Origin: a virus
Strand: one strand, 5' to 3'
Length of the DNA: 36,021 bases
IMG/VR virus record: IMGVR_UViG_3300044712_000573
Location: 1-36,021 of that record
Part shown: in pieces, positions 14,423 to 22,808 of the stretch
How positions within the stretch are numbered: the first letter of the stretch is position 1
How the letters are laid out: the number at the start of each line of letters is the position of its first letter
Notes under the pieces: model-generated
What the model was told of the DNA's origin: nothing
What the model saw: only the letters and a program-made list of their open reading frames with translations
Database searches by the model: none
Translations under genes and position numbers: made by a program

Positions 14423-15571
14423 TCAAAGCTCCTCTCTGAGAGCAATCTTGGTGCTCCATGTATTCGGCTCATAAAGATCGGTTTGAAGGGGGGCACCAGA
14501 AAACTTGCAGTAAAGGATGCGCTTTTGAAAGCTACTGGAAAACATTTCATTGGTGTCCAAGGAAACAAAGAAAGGCTTTCCAGTACCGTATACTCCCCAA
14601 TAGTATTCTAGGTCCTCATCATCATCCTTGTTTAAGAATGAGTAGGACACTGATACCTCTTGATACTTTGGTTTCAACTCTGAGAAAGACTGTCCACCCT
14701 CAGTGATGATTGTCTCTGACCTGTCTTGCCGGGAAACTGAGAGAGGAAACACGCTTGAGCCACCAGCCGGTGACCACCACTTACCGAGAAAGAAGGCACC
14801 AACCTCAAGGTAGCCATAGGCATTGTCCACATCAATAAACTCAAGTCTCCAATACCTGCACCCAGTGGTAGAGAAGTTTTCCACTGTGAGGTGAGCCATG
14901 GTCTCTGCATCGTTTTCAAGCTCAATGGAAACCGCTGGTGCTGACCAATCAACTGGGTTGGTTGGGTTACCTTTCAGATAAATTCTTGAGGCTGGTGAAA
15001 ACTTGAGACCGCTTGACTTGGGGCCTGTCATGGCAAAGGCATTGGGCTTGCTTGCCATGCCCGTGTCAAAAAGTATCCACTCACTGGTGTTGATGCGTAC
15101 TACATCAGCCGCGTAGCTTGTTGCACCTGTGTAGCCGTTGGATGCTGCAAAGCCAATGGTGCTAACCAAGGTTGACCCAGCATCAGCACCCCTGATTTCA
15201 AAGGTGCCACCGCTGGATGCAATCACAATCTTTTTGTTGGAGTCTTGGGTCACCGTGTAGGTGTTGACCCCATCAGCTGCCTCAAGTGCAGCCTTGAGTG
15301 CTGCCAGAAAGGTGGCAGTTGAGGAGTATTCAGCAATGGCCACTGATGCCACAAGGTCTGCACCACCAACCGCTTTGCGAAATACAAGACCATTGTTAGC
15401 CGATGAGATGTTGAAGTAGCCGTTAGAGCGCCACACCTTTCCACGTCGATTGAAGTTGAAAGCGTTTTCAACCGGGAAGGATGCTTGCTCAGAGCTTACC
15501 AAGTAGTTGGCCAGCACTGAGGCACTGATGTAGTTATCAAAAAGAAACTTCACACCTGTGGCTTGTGTCAT
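14423..15571 (-). CDS. Distal-tail-like protein with inserted beta domain
   Basis: The product is 382 residues, coupled by ATGA to the tape measure gene, the usual place of the distal tail protein. Residues about 80-165 (from ATFLAALKAALEAADG to NGYTGATSYAADVV) form a recognisable module: a helix, then strands, then (L/I)GFAA...GATSY. A similar module occurs in the tail tube protein at 18459-19976. The C-terminal part contains KPFFVSLDT and a WSTKIALREEL ending. Structural role is secure by context; exact identity is less so. Confidence 0.65.
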   Translation of the reverse strand: MTQATGVKFLFDNYISASVLANYLVSSEQASFPVENAFNFNRRGKVWRSNGYFNISSANNGLVFRKAVGGADLVASVAIAEYSSTATFLAALKAALEAADGVNTYTVTQDSNKKIVIASSGGTFEIRGADAGSTLVSTIGFAASNGYTGATSYAADVVRINTSEWILFDTGMASKPNAFAMTGPKSSGLKFSPASRIYLKGNPTNPVDWSAPAVSIELENDAETMAHLTVENFSTTGCRYWRLEFIDVDNAYGYLEVGAFFLGKWWSPAGGSSVFPLSVSRQDRSETIITEGGQSFSELKPKYQEVSVSYSFLNKDDDEDLEYYWGVYGTGKPFFVSLDTNEMFSSSFQKRILYCKFSGAPLQTDLYEPNTWSTKIALREEL

Positions 15572-17811
15572 GCTGTCCTGTAGCCCCTTCTTTTGAGTGT
15601 CCTCATCACGGTGGCAAGTTTCTCACCTTCCACGGTGATGTTGATGACCTCAGTGGTTGTCCCTGAGCTACCACCATCAGCCTGAGACAAGAATTTATCA
15701 AGCCTGTCTGAAAGACCGTTGTTGAGAATTTCCTCACCGGGTGTCAGCATGGTGGGCACTCGGTCAACGTAGGGTGCACCACCGGGTACCGTGCCACCAT
15801 CGGCAAAGCCAAGGAAGCTGCCCACGGTGCTGATGATGCCACCAATGACCGGGATGCCACTGTTACCACCACCAAGGATGCCATCTTTACCCATGCCCAC
15901 AACGCTCTTGAGAGCTTCCACGATGGCATCCACGATGCCTGAGACCATGCCTCTGATGATTTCAGGTATCTTTTTGACAAACTCTGCAGCCATCCTCATG
16001 GCAATAAAGGGGGCCTGTGCAGCAAGGTGGATGCCCACCTTTACAGCAATGCCGGGTATCTCAGTGATGAGCCTTTCAACCAGCCGTGGAATAGCCTCAA
16101 CCAGGGCATCAATGATGGCTGGGATGCTCTCAATGATGTTTTCAATGATGGTGGGCAGGGCATCTATAAAGCCCTTTACAAAGGCTTTAGATGCCTCTGG
16201 GCCTTGAGCCATGACCTGAACAATCTGACCAACCACGCCACCAATGCCGGGCAGTATCATGTCTGCAGCCATTCCGATGGTGCCAGACACTGCAGTGACC
16301 GCACCAGCCTGACCCTGCAGCATGTTGGCACCGAGTCCAAGACCTGCACCCACTGCAGCACCAGACTTGGCCTGTGCTACTTGGTCAGGTGTCACACCCT
16401 CAGTGGCTGCAAACTTTTTCAGGTTGTCCTGAGTGGTGGTAAAAAACTGAGCAGGGTTACTTGCAGCACCAGAGGTGATGCCTTTTTGCTGCTCTCGAAT
16501 TGCAAGGTTTTGCTTATCAATCTCAGCCTGAATTGCTTTCTGTCTTTCCTCACTGGCTTTCACCGTGGCATTGGTGAGCCTGCTCTGGGCTTTCTCAGTT
16601 TCAAGCAAGGCATTGATGTGTGTCTTGACTGCAACGGTGGCCACGTCCACAGCACCGGCATTTTTCTCAACTGCATCGGTCTGCTTAAAGGTACTTTCCA
16701 CCAAGCCATCAATTGCTTTTTGAAGCTCAGTTGCAGCCTCAGCATTACCTCTAAATTCTTGGATGCGTCTGATGACCTCAAGGGCACCAACACCCACAAC
16801 TTTCAAGCCTTGGCTGACAGCCTCAATGACTGGTTTCAGCACGTCACGCACCATCTGAGATATAGTCCACATGACATCAAACCAGCCCTTGAACATTGGT
16901 ATCACTGTGGTTGTGATGATGGGGGCCAACACGTTGTAGAGAGTTGTGCCAAGCTCCATGAGTGAGCCAATCAAGCCATCATTCCTGACAACAAAATCAC
17001 CTATAAAGCCTGCAAGCTTCTCAAGCCCAGTGTTGATGAGACTGATTGCACCATCAACATTGCTGGCAATCACATCACCAATGGAGTACAGCGCATCACG
17101 CACCATCCTCATCCCAGAGATGACAGCGGGGTTTTCAACAATGACTTTGCCCGTAGCCTCAAGAATGTCCATGAAGGCAAGGCCAATGCCCTTGGCTGCA
17201 CCACTAAAGGTGCCATTCATTTCAGCGGCTGCACCCGTGTAGCGTGCACCAAGCAACTTGATTGCATCACCACTGGCAAGAGCCTCAATACTCATGCGCT
17301 TCAACTCTGGGAAACGCTGAGCAAGGGACCTGCTCACCTTGCCTGAAAGAGTTTTTTCAAGGTCACTGAATGCCGTGTTGACATCAGTACCCATGACCGC
17401 TGCAACGTCCGTGCTTGTCTTGATGAGAGTCTTGGTCTGGTCATTGGTGATACCAATGGCTTTGGCCTGAGAGACAAGGCCCATGACCTGCTCATCAGAA
17501 ATGTTGGCTGTCTTTTGTATCTGCAAAGCAAGGTCTTGAAAACCTTTGCTGGTCTTGGCTGAATAGTCACCAGACAATTTCAAAGCGGTGTTCAAGCCTT
17601 GGATGGCCTGCACGCTTTCATTGGCTGAGTTGATGATTTCCTTGAATGTGACACCAGCAAGAGCACCGAGTGCCACGGTCTTTAGAGTCTTGAATGCACC
17701 CGTGATGCTTTCAACTGCATCATTGCCTTGCTTGTTGAGTTGAACCAACTGGCCAAGGGCTTTTTCAATACCGTCTAAACGTATTGGAATGTCAACACTG
17801 TCATCTGCCAC
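15568..17811 (-). CDS. Tail tape measure protein
   Basis: The product is 747 residues with a GTG start seven bases after a GGGGG tract, overlapping the GT chaperone end by 11 bases. The N-terminal third is helical (LVSQAKAIGITNDQTKTLIK...), with a SLAQRFPELKRM segment common in tape measures. Hydrophobic helical repeats rich in I, V, P and A occur around residues 530-650 (DALPTIIENIIESIPAII). The end carries FADGGTVPGGAPYVDRVPTM and LTPGEE, a very common tape measure C-terminal motif. The protein sets tail length; by the usual rough ratio of 0.15 nm per residue it implies a tail near 110 nm. Confidence 0.93.
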   Translation of the reverse strand: MADDSVDIPIRLDGIEKALGQLVQLNKQGNDAVESITGAFKTLKTVALGALAGVTFKEIINSANESVQAIQGLNTALKLSGDYSAKTSKGFQDLALQIQKTANISDEQVMGLVSQAKAIGITNDQTKTLIKTSTDVAAVMGTDVNTAFSDLEKTLSGKVSRSLAQRFPELKRMSIEALASGDAIKLLGARYTGAAAEMNGTFSGAAKGIGLAFMDILEATGKVIVENPAVISGMRMVRDALYSIGDVIASNVDGAISLINTGLEKLAGFIGDFVVRNDGLIGSLMELGTTLYNVLAPIITTTVIPMFKGWFDVMWTISQMVRDVLKPVIEAVSQGLKVVGVGALEVIRRIQEFRGNAEAATELQKAIDGLVESTFKQTDAVEKNAGAVDVATVAVKTHINALLETEKAQSRLTNATVKASEERQKAIQAEIDKQNLAIREQQKGITSGAASNPAQFFTTTQDNLKKFAATEGVTPDQVAQAKSGAAVGAGLGLGANMLQGQAGAVTAVSGTIGMAADMILPGIGGVVGQIVQVMAQGPEASKAFVKGFIDALPTIIENIIESIPAIIDALVEAIPRLVERLITEIPGIAVKVGIHLAAQAPFIAMRMAAEFVKKIPEIIRGMVSGIVDAIVEALKSVVGMGKDGILGGGNSGIPVIGGIISTVGSFLGFADGGTVPGGAPYVDRVPTMLTPGEEILNNGLSDRLDKFLSQADGGSSGTTTEVINITVEGEKLATVMRTLKRRGYRTA

Positions 17812-18423
17812 GTTTAGCCCCCTTGCTACCCTTCCCTGCCTTTTTCAACTCCTCTGATTTCAGCTGCTCAAAACATGTGTGTACTTCCACCAAGTAGTGA
17901 GCCTGAAAACTACTCAACTTTGCAGGGTCAAACTGGTAGCCGATCTTACTCAGAGCCAATCTCTTGCTGTAGTCAGCTACCATCCACCCGGCAGCACCCT
18001 CTAACGCTCTACCATCCCATGCCCGTTGGCATTGATGTTGGATGCTGCCCTTTACTCGTTTCCCAGCTTGAAACCCGCCACCAAGGTCTCAAAGATGTCA
18101 TTGATGAGTGCTCTACCCTCTCTGAAACATCCCAAGTCCCTGAGCTTGGTGAAGGTGTACTTGCCTTTGGCATCCTTCACGTCCACTTTTTTAACGTACT
18201 TATCACAAGCCTCAAGCACCTTCTTAGCCATGTCACTTGATGTGAGGTCCTTTATCTCACCATCTTTGCCCGGCTGTGCTGCAATCATCATTGCAAGCTC
18301 TGCACTTTCCTCATAGCCGGGGACCTCAACAACAATGATGCCAGTGAGGTGAGTGGTGAGGTCTTTATCCTCACCACCCAATTTCACTTTAAGCTTGTCC
18401 GGTACCTTGTACTCAATTTCCAT
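17801..18423 (-). CDS. Tail assembly chaperone GT fusion made by -1 frameshift
   Basis: Reading minus-strand from 18423, the G frame meets the heptamer G GGA AAC (18064-18058), a canonical X XXY YYZ slippery site, two codons before its TAA. Slipping back one base opens a frame without stops to 17801. The extension is 85 residues, with QRAWDGRALEGAAGWMVADY near its start and a basic C-terminus (KKAGKGSKGAKRGR); the predicted fusion is 207 residues. A small stem ATGCC/GGCAT (18032-18019) lies about 25 bases downstream and could stimulate slippage. Lambda uses GGGAAAG at the same place in gene order. Both products bind the tape measure protein during tail assembly. Confidence 0.88.
18052..18423 (-). 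CDS. Tail assembly chaperone G (unshifted product)
   Basis: The product is 123 residues. GGAG seven bases ahead of the ATG sets the start. It is small, acidic and lysine-rich, with VPDKLKVKLGGEDKDL at the start and FREGRALINDIFETLVAGF near the end. It lies directly between the tail tube and tape measure genes, the invariable place of the G-type chaperone in siphoviruses. It is produced at higher level than the frameshifted GT form in known systems. Confidence 0.85.
   Translation of the reverse strand: MEIEYKVPDKLKVKLGGEDKDLTTHLTGIIVVEVPGYEESAELAMMIAAQPGKDGEIKDLTSSDMAKKVLEACDKYVKKVDVKDAKGKYTFTKLRDLGCFREGRALINDIFETLVAGFKLGNE
18058..18064 (-). promoter_or_regulatory. Programmed -1 ribosomal frameshift site
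   Basis: Minus-strand GGGAAAC in the frame G GGA AAC matches the X XXY YYZ rule exactly; the zero frame stops one codon later (GAG TAA). The -1 frame continues 85 codons into the T region. Position and order match the well-known G/GT frameshift of phage lambda and many siphoviruses. Confidence 0.88.
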
Positions 18424-18458
18424 TTCACTACTCCCTTGGTTTTGGTTTTGAAAAATTC

Positions 18459-19976
18459 TTACAGCTGATTGATAAACAACTCACGGGTTTCCCCGCTGGC
18501 TGCATACGCTTCAACCGTCATTGCAAGCACTGCATCACCGTCTTGGTCATTGACTTTGCAATCCACAATCTTACAGGTTGGGGAGTACAAATTCATGCAC
18601 TTACCGGCTACCCAGTTGCTGCCCGACTTCTCACCGAAATTGAACATGACCATGACATCATCATTGGCCCTGAGCTTTTTGAAGTACCTGACCTCATGCT
18701 GCTCAAGGTATGCAGTCACATCCCATGTGCTGGTGCGGCCACGGAAACCGATGCCTTCAACACCAGTCTCAGCCGCTGTGGACTTCCTCTCAACCGAGTC
18801 ATTGCTGCACTTGATAGTCATGTTGGTGACCTTCACCGAGTGTGTCTCAGTGGCGTCACCAATCAGCATCTCAGTGTTGACCGCAACACTGGGTGTTGCA
18901 TCGTCATAAGAGGTGGTGATTGCATTGGCCCAGCTGACCGCATTGGTTGAGTCATAGCTGGTGGCACCGCTCTTGTCAGCAACGCTGAAACCCAGAGCCG
19001 GTGCAATCGTGTTGGCCGTGTTGGTGCCCGTCAAAAACTTCAGAGTCAGGGTGCCAGACGCCACTGCAATGGTGAATTTACCAGCCTTGGTACCGTAGTC
19101 ATTCCACGTCACAGAGGGGGTGGTGAGACTTGCACCGCTGGCCACCATCTTGGCAAGAATTTCAGCGGCCAACTCATACGGGTCACTGTAGACCTTCTCA
19201 GTCATGCTGACATGGTAGTCAGTTGAGCCATCATGGAAGTCCAGCCACTTGTTGCTGGCCTTGATTTCAATGGCGTCAAAGTAGTGCTTGGTTCCCTGCA
19301 GGTTGAATTTACCGTTGATGTACTCAGCCGCTTTGACATCAACACTCATCTCAGTGCACTTGAGACCCGCTGCCACTTCACGGCTGCCACCGTTTCCACG
19401 GAATAGGTCACCAGTGAGGCTTGAGTGTCCAGTGTCAACACCGTAGTAGCTCACGCACTTGCCCAGCTTCACACCGCTTGCCGGTGCACCGGGGAGTGCA
19501 AAATTGGGAGTGAGGTCATCGGTGGCAATGGCCTTGATGTTACGGATTGAGTAACCGTTGGTACCATCCTTCACCAAGATGGCCTTGCCTTTGAATTGTG
19601 TAGCCCCTACTCCCGTGTTGCCTTTGAGGAGTACCGTGGTTGAGCCTGAGGTTAGGTCCCTCTCAGTGCCTTCCACAGATTTCCCACCCAGCAAGCTCTC
19701 AAGCAAGATGCCCCAATCAGGCTCACCACCCTCAACACCCGATGCACGGATGTAGTGAGAGAGGCTACCTTTCACGCGCCTAATGCCCGGACGTGATGCG
19801 CTTGGTGCAATCGTCGCTTTGATTTCCTCATTCTGCAGGGAGTCCACTTCTGGGGTAAATTCAAAACCCGGCTGCAGTGAAACAAAGTCACCACTTGCCG
19901 ATGCAAGTAGAGGTGTACCCTCTGTGGTTTCAATTCTCAAAGCCAGCACACTTGCATTGTTATTGATAAACGTCAT
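18459..19976 (-). CDS. Major tail tube protein
   Basis: The product is 505 residues, large for a tube protein. A G6 tract lies just before the ATG. The N-terminus (LALRIETTEGTPLLA) and the pattern LQPGFEFTPEVD resemble tail tube proteins of large-tube siphoviruses. Residues about 265-345 hold an extra module ending in ALGFSVADKSGATSYDSTNA, like the one in the distal-tail-like protein; in known phages such added domains decorate the outside of the tail. It lies between the tail terminator and the G/GT chaperones, as expected. Confidence 0.85.
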   Translation of the reverse strand: MTFINNNASVLALRIETTEGTPLLASASGDFVSLQPGFEFTPEVDSLQNEEIKATIAPSASRPGIRRVKGSLSHYIRASGVEGGEPDWGILLESLLGGKSVEGTERDLTSGSTTVLLKGNTGVGATQFKGKAILVKDGTNGYSIRNIKAIATDDLTPNFALPGAPASGVKLGKCVSYYGVDTGHSSLTGDLFRGNGGSREVAAGLKCTEMSVDVKAAEYINGKFNLQGTKHYFDAIEIKASNKWLDFHDGSTDYHVSMTEKVYSDPYELAAEILAKMVASGASLTTPSVTWNDYGTKAGKFTIAVASGTLTLKFLTGTNTANTIAPALGFSVADKSGATSYDSTNAVSWANAITTSYDDATPSVAVNTEMLIGDATETHSVKVTNMTIKCSNDSVERKSTAAETGVEGIGFRGRTSTWDVTAYLEQHEVRYFKKLRANDDVMVMFNFGEKSGSNWVAGKCMNLYSPTCKIVDCKVNDQDGDAVLAMTVEAYAASGETRELFINQL

Positions 19977-19985
19977 AGACCCCCC

Positions 19986-20450
19986 TTAAAGTGTTTCAAA
20001 GTATTCAACCTCAAGAATACTCCTCAGTATGAGTATTCCATGGTTGGTGCCCCTGACAAAATTCAACCCATCGTCAGAGTTATAAATCAGTTTTGATGCC
20101 CCCAATTGGGACAAGTATGAGTTAGCTTGTAGTGCCTTTGCAATCACAATCTGTGACTCAAAGAGACCCTTCTCTGCAGTTTTCCGTGCAGCGATGGCAT
20201 CAGCCGTGATGATGTCACCACTCAGCGTCTGCCTTGTTAAAATCAATTCGATTGTCCGTTGCATGGAAAGGCCAGTGGTCTCACGGTTGGTGTTGCTGCC
20301 TTCCATCAAGGTCAAGCCCCACCCCTTGTCCAGCAACTGATTGGCCGTGTCCTCTGGAAAGTACGGATTGGGCAACTGGGTGTGGTCAGTGAGAAGGCCC
20401 CCCACTATTGTGTGAAGCTGGTCATAAATCTGAGTGATCTTTGTACTCAT
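19986..20450 (-). CDS. Tail terminator / tail completion protein
   Basis: The product is 154 residues. It lies between the connector-type protein and the tail tube, the usual place of the tail terminator that caps the tube and binds the head. The sequence (KITQIYDQLHTIVGGLL at the start, RTIELILTRQTL in the middle, GILILRSILEVEYFETL at the end) has the alpha-beta character of that family. The start is coupled by ATGA. Identity rests on order and size. Confidence 0.7.
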   Translation of the reverse strand: MSTKITQIYDQLHTIVGGLLTDHTQLPNPYFPEDTANQLLDKGWGLTLMEGSNTNRETTGLSMQRTIELILTRQTLSGDIITADAIAARKTAEKGLFESQIVIAKALQANSYLSQLGASKLIYNSDDGLNFVRGTNHGILILRSILEVEYFETL

Positions 20451-21280
20451 CTCTCTATGGTCCCCACAGTGAGTGCAAGCTCAGCTGGCTCAATCCTGCC
20501 AGAGCGGTTGACATCAATCGTAAAACGCTTGATGGACAGAGAGCTTGAGTAGGCTTTTTCAACCACAGTCCGAGTGTCATCAAAGCTTGGTCCCAGACCA
20601 AAGAGGATGTTAGCCACTGCACGATACTGGCAAGCCAAGGTTACATCATCCATGAGAAGTATCTGACCCGGATGCGTGATGAGACCGCGTGCCTTGAGGT
20701 CAATCACCACTTGCTCAGATGCAGCCAAGATTTCCTTAGTCCAGTCAGCCTTGGATGCACCACCCCACGCTACAAGGTAGGAGTCAATATCAGGCTTGTG
20801 AGTTTTAAGGTCAGAGGACATGCAGAAAGCATAGGCAATGCGCTTGATTTTGGTACCCGCACTGCAGGTGCCTGAGAGCTTCACACGCACCCAGTAGAGA
20901 TTGTAAATTTTGAGAGTTGAAAGAGCAAAGCCACTGAGTTGGCTTGGGTCATCAACAACCTGCCAAGAGTGGTCTTTATCGGGGACAAATTGGACACAGC
21001 CACTTTGCTGCAGTCCATTGGTGCCATCAATCAGGTCAACGCTCTCAACCCAATTGACCCCATCAAAGTATTCAACCACCATCTCACCAGAGGTGCTGGT
21101 GCTTGGTGTGTCCATCCACACATAGAAGTTGTTGAATGGCATTTGCTGACCAATATATAGATGGTCCTCATCCTTGGTAAAAAGCTCAACGTGGCCCCCA
21201 CCCTCATTTTGCATGAGCCGTGAGGTGTCCGTGAGCACACCATTGTCATCATAGATTGTGCGTAGGTAGTTTCTTATCAT
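20447..21280 (-). CDS. Head-tail connector / neck protein
   Basis: The product is 277 residues from the ATG at 21280. A TTG or GTG at 21328/21325 is in frame with AGGAG close by, but the region between is a 12-bp hairpin, so the later ATG is preferred with caution. The N-terminal half is beta-rich (QQMPFNNFYVWMDT, VEYFDGVNWVESVDLIDGT). The C-terminal half looks helical, with SDLKTHKPDIDSYL and ILFGLGPSFDDTRT. It lies between the head genes and the tail terminator, so a role in joining head to tail is likely. I do not recognise the exact family. Confidence 0.6.
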   Translation of the reverse strand: MIRNYLRTIYDDNGVLTDTSRLMQNEGGGHVELFTKDEDHLYIGQQMPFNNFYVWMDTPSTSTSGEMVVEYFDGVNWVESVDLIDGTNGLQQSGCVQFVPDKDHSWQVVDDPSQLSGFALSTLKIYNLYWVRVKLSGTCSAGTKIKRIAYAFCMSSDLKTHKPDIDSYLVAWGGASKADWTKEILAASEQVVIDLKARGLITHPGQILLMDDVTLACQYRAVANILFGLGPSFDDTRTVVEKAYSSSLSIKRFTIDVNRSGRIEPAELALTVGTIER

Positions 21281-21289
21281 TTTGAAAGA

Positions 21290-21326
21290 GGTGGGACTGG
21301 GAAACCAAGGAAAACCCAGCCCCACC
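21290..21326 (-). terminator. Terminator-like hairpin or attenuator after the head genes
   Basis: On the minus strand, GGTGGGGCTGGG (21326-21315) pairs with CCCAGTCCCACC (21301-21290) over 12 bp with one G-U pair and a 13-base loop, followed by TCTTTC. The weak T-tract suggests partial termination, reducing transcription downstream of the highly expressed capsid genes. It lies directly in front of the connector ATG. Confidence 0.55.
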
Positions 21327-21347
21327 AACTCCTATAGGAGACCCCTA

Positions 21348-21803
21348 TTAGATGGCCCCAACTTCACTGCCCGGCATGTAGCACTCAAGAATGACCCTGA
21401 GTTTTCCAGCCGTAAGCGCAGCCGTGCCAATCGCGGCCACAACACTCTGGGTGTTGGCCACAGACCCAACACGGTAGGCTTTCTTGGCATCAGCCGTGGT
21501 GTCAAAAATCAACGCGCCATCAAGCTCACCAGCACGCACCGTTGCATTGTCTGCAGCAACTTTGGCCATGGCGTCAACCATGAAACCGTCCGTATCTGCA
21601 CCAGTGCCAAGCGTAAGCGTAGCAGAGCCAGCCGATGTGACAGCCGTTTCACACAGCACAACCACATCTTTCACCAAAAGGCCCTCATCAAGCGCATTGC
21701 TCAGCCCATCAGCCGCACGCAACACCTTGGTACCCGTGGCCCCACCGTCCACCGCGAAGTCATAGACATATTCGCGGAAAATTGTTTCACCTTTTTTAAG
21801 CAT
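21348..21803 (-). CDS. Probable head decoration protein
   Basis: The product is 151 residues. The ATG at 21803 follows a GGGGGTAACTACA leader almost identical to that of the major capsid gene; a TTG at 21818 is rejected because it would consume that leader. The chain is small-residue rich and beta-like (KDVVVLCETAVTSAGSATLT, then AGKLRVILECYMPG at the end), like capsid-cementing proteins. It lies directly downstream of the major capsid gene, the common place for decoration proteins. A head fibre or stabilising protein is the alternative. Confidence 0.7.
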   Translation of the reverse strand: MLKKGETIFREYVYDFAVDGGATGTKVLRAADGLSNALDEGLLVKDVVVLCETAVTSAGSATLTLGTGADTDGFMVDAMAKVAADNATVRAGELDGALIFDTTADAKKAYRVGSVANTQSVVAAIGTAALTAGKLRVILECYMPGSEVGAI

Positions 21804-21835
21804 TGTAGTTACCCCCAAAAATTGCAGTTAAGAGA

Positions 21836-21856
21836 GATGGGGCTTTAGGCCCCATC
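21836..21856 (-). terminator. Hairpin between capsid and decoration genes
   Basis: A perfect 8-bp stem GATGGGGC / GCCCCATC has a 5-base loop. On the minus strand it is followed by TCTCTTAAC, a poor U-tract. It may be a partial terminator or a stabilising 3' end for the capsid mRNA. Confidence 0.5.
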
Positions 21857-21881
21857 CCTTACATCTTGTTGAATACTAGAC

Positions 21882-22757
21882 TTAGGCCCCAACGCGGCAA
21901 GCACGCTTACCGCTGTCCAACACCTTCACGCCATACAGCTGGTCCATGCTGACCAAGTTGGCCAGATGTTCAAGCTTGTACTGCTCTTGAATACGGGGGC
22001 CTTGCTGGAAGGCAATACCCGCATGAGAGCGGTGGTAGAAGTACAGGCCGTTGTCCGAATCAGGCACAACCGTGGTGCTGATGAGATTGAAACCGTAGGC
22101 ACGTCCAATGAAACCAGTACCAACCTGTCCACCGGGGAACATGCCGTTGATTTTGATTTCAGACGATGCACTCAGCCACTTGTCTGCATCAACAAAGTCC
22201 GAAAGGTTCTGCATCACACGTTCATTGTCCGTGCTGAAAGCGCAAAACAGCTGATTGTCCAGAGGCAAGCCTTGGTCCTTGAGGACCTTTTTGGCCAGCG
22301 TGAAGTCAGCCTTGGTAGGAGCAGACCCGCTCGAATAGCCTTTCTTGTTGGCCGCTGCCACAAGCTTAATCTGAGCAAAGAGGTCCTTATCAATCTGAAG
22401 TGCATGAGCCGATGCCATACGTTTCAGATATTCGGCCACAACCGGGACCGCACTCTGAATGTTGGCAATGTCCTCAACCAGAGCCTGAATGACCGCTTGC
22501 TGGTCAAACAAGATCGAGTCCCCACCAAAGGTGAGTTTCTGAGCAGTGACCGCTTGGCCACCCTGCTTTTTCATGACCGAGAAGCTACCCGCACTCGGAA
22601 TTTTTACAGACGCTGCACCGGGTTTTGCCAGTGAGCTAAAGTCCTCAACCGTGACACCCAGAGCCGCTGATTGGATAAGCTCTGACTGCACGATGGAAGC
22701 AATGATTTCCATTGAAACGGCATCAATCTCAGCCGTTGTGGTTACGTTATCGAACAT
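21882..22757 (-). CDS. Major capsid protein
   Basis: The product is 291 residues. It lies after the scaffold gene with its own G6 leader. Features consistent with an HK97-fold coat protein include an N-terminal helical arm (MEIIASIVQSELIQSAAL), a central helix region (DIANIQSAVPVVAEYLKRMA), and a later P-domain-like segment with FCAFSTDNERVMQNLSDFV and VPDSDNGLYFYHRSHAGIAF. At 291 residues it is compact with no large insertion. I assign it from order and these segments; no catalytic motif exists in this family to confirm it. Confidence 0.88.
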   Translation of the reverse strand: MFDNVTTTAEIDAVSMEIIASIVQSELIQSAALGVTVEDFSSLAKPGAASVKIPSAGSFSVMKKQGGQAVTAQKLTFGGDSILFDQQAVIQALVEDIANIQSAVPVVAEYLKRMASAHALQIDKDLFAQIKLVAAANKKGYSSGSAPTKADFTLAKKVLKDQGLPLDNQLFCAFSTDNERVMQNLSDFVDADKWLSASSEIKINGMFPGGQVGTGFIGRAYGFNLISTTVVPDSDNGLYFYHRSHAGIAFQQGPRIQEQYKLEHLANLVSMDQLYGVKVLDSGKRACRVGA

Positions 22758-22765
22758 TGTAGTTA

Positions 22766-22800
22766 CCCCCCAAAATAGTTTTTCAGGCTACCTTGGGGGG
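22766..22800 (-). promoter_or_regulatory. Leader hairpin that can hide the capsid ribosome binding site
   Basis: In the minus-strand mRNA, CCCCCCAA (22800-22793) can pair perfectly with TTGGGGGG (22773-22766), the G6 tract ten bases before the capsid ATG. No T-tract follows, so sequestration of the ribosome site, not termination, is the likelier effect. What would open it is unknown. Confidence 0.55.
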
Positions 22801-22808
22801 CCACAATC

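Noticed and set aside
16027-16965. 312-residue plus-strand ORF inside the tape measure gene
   Set aside because: Antisense to a secure gene; low-complexity composition, no start site and no recognisable domain.
21966-22634. 222-residue plus-strand ORF inside the capsid gene
   Set aside because: Antisense shadow of the coat protein with no ribosome site and basic, unordered sequence.
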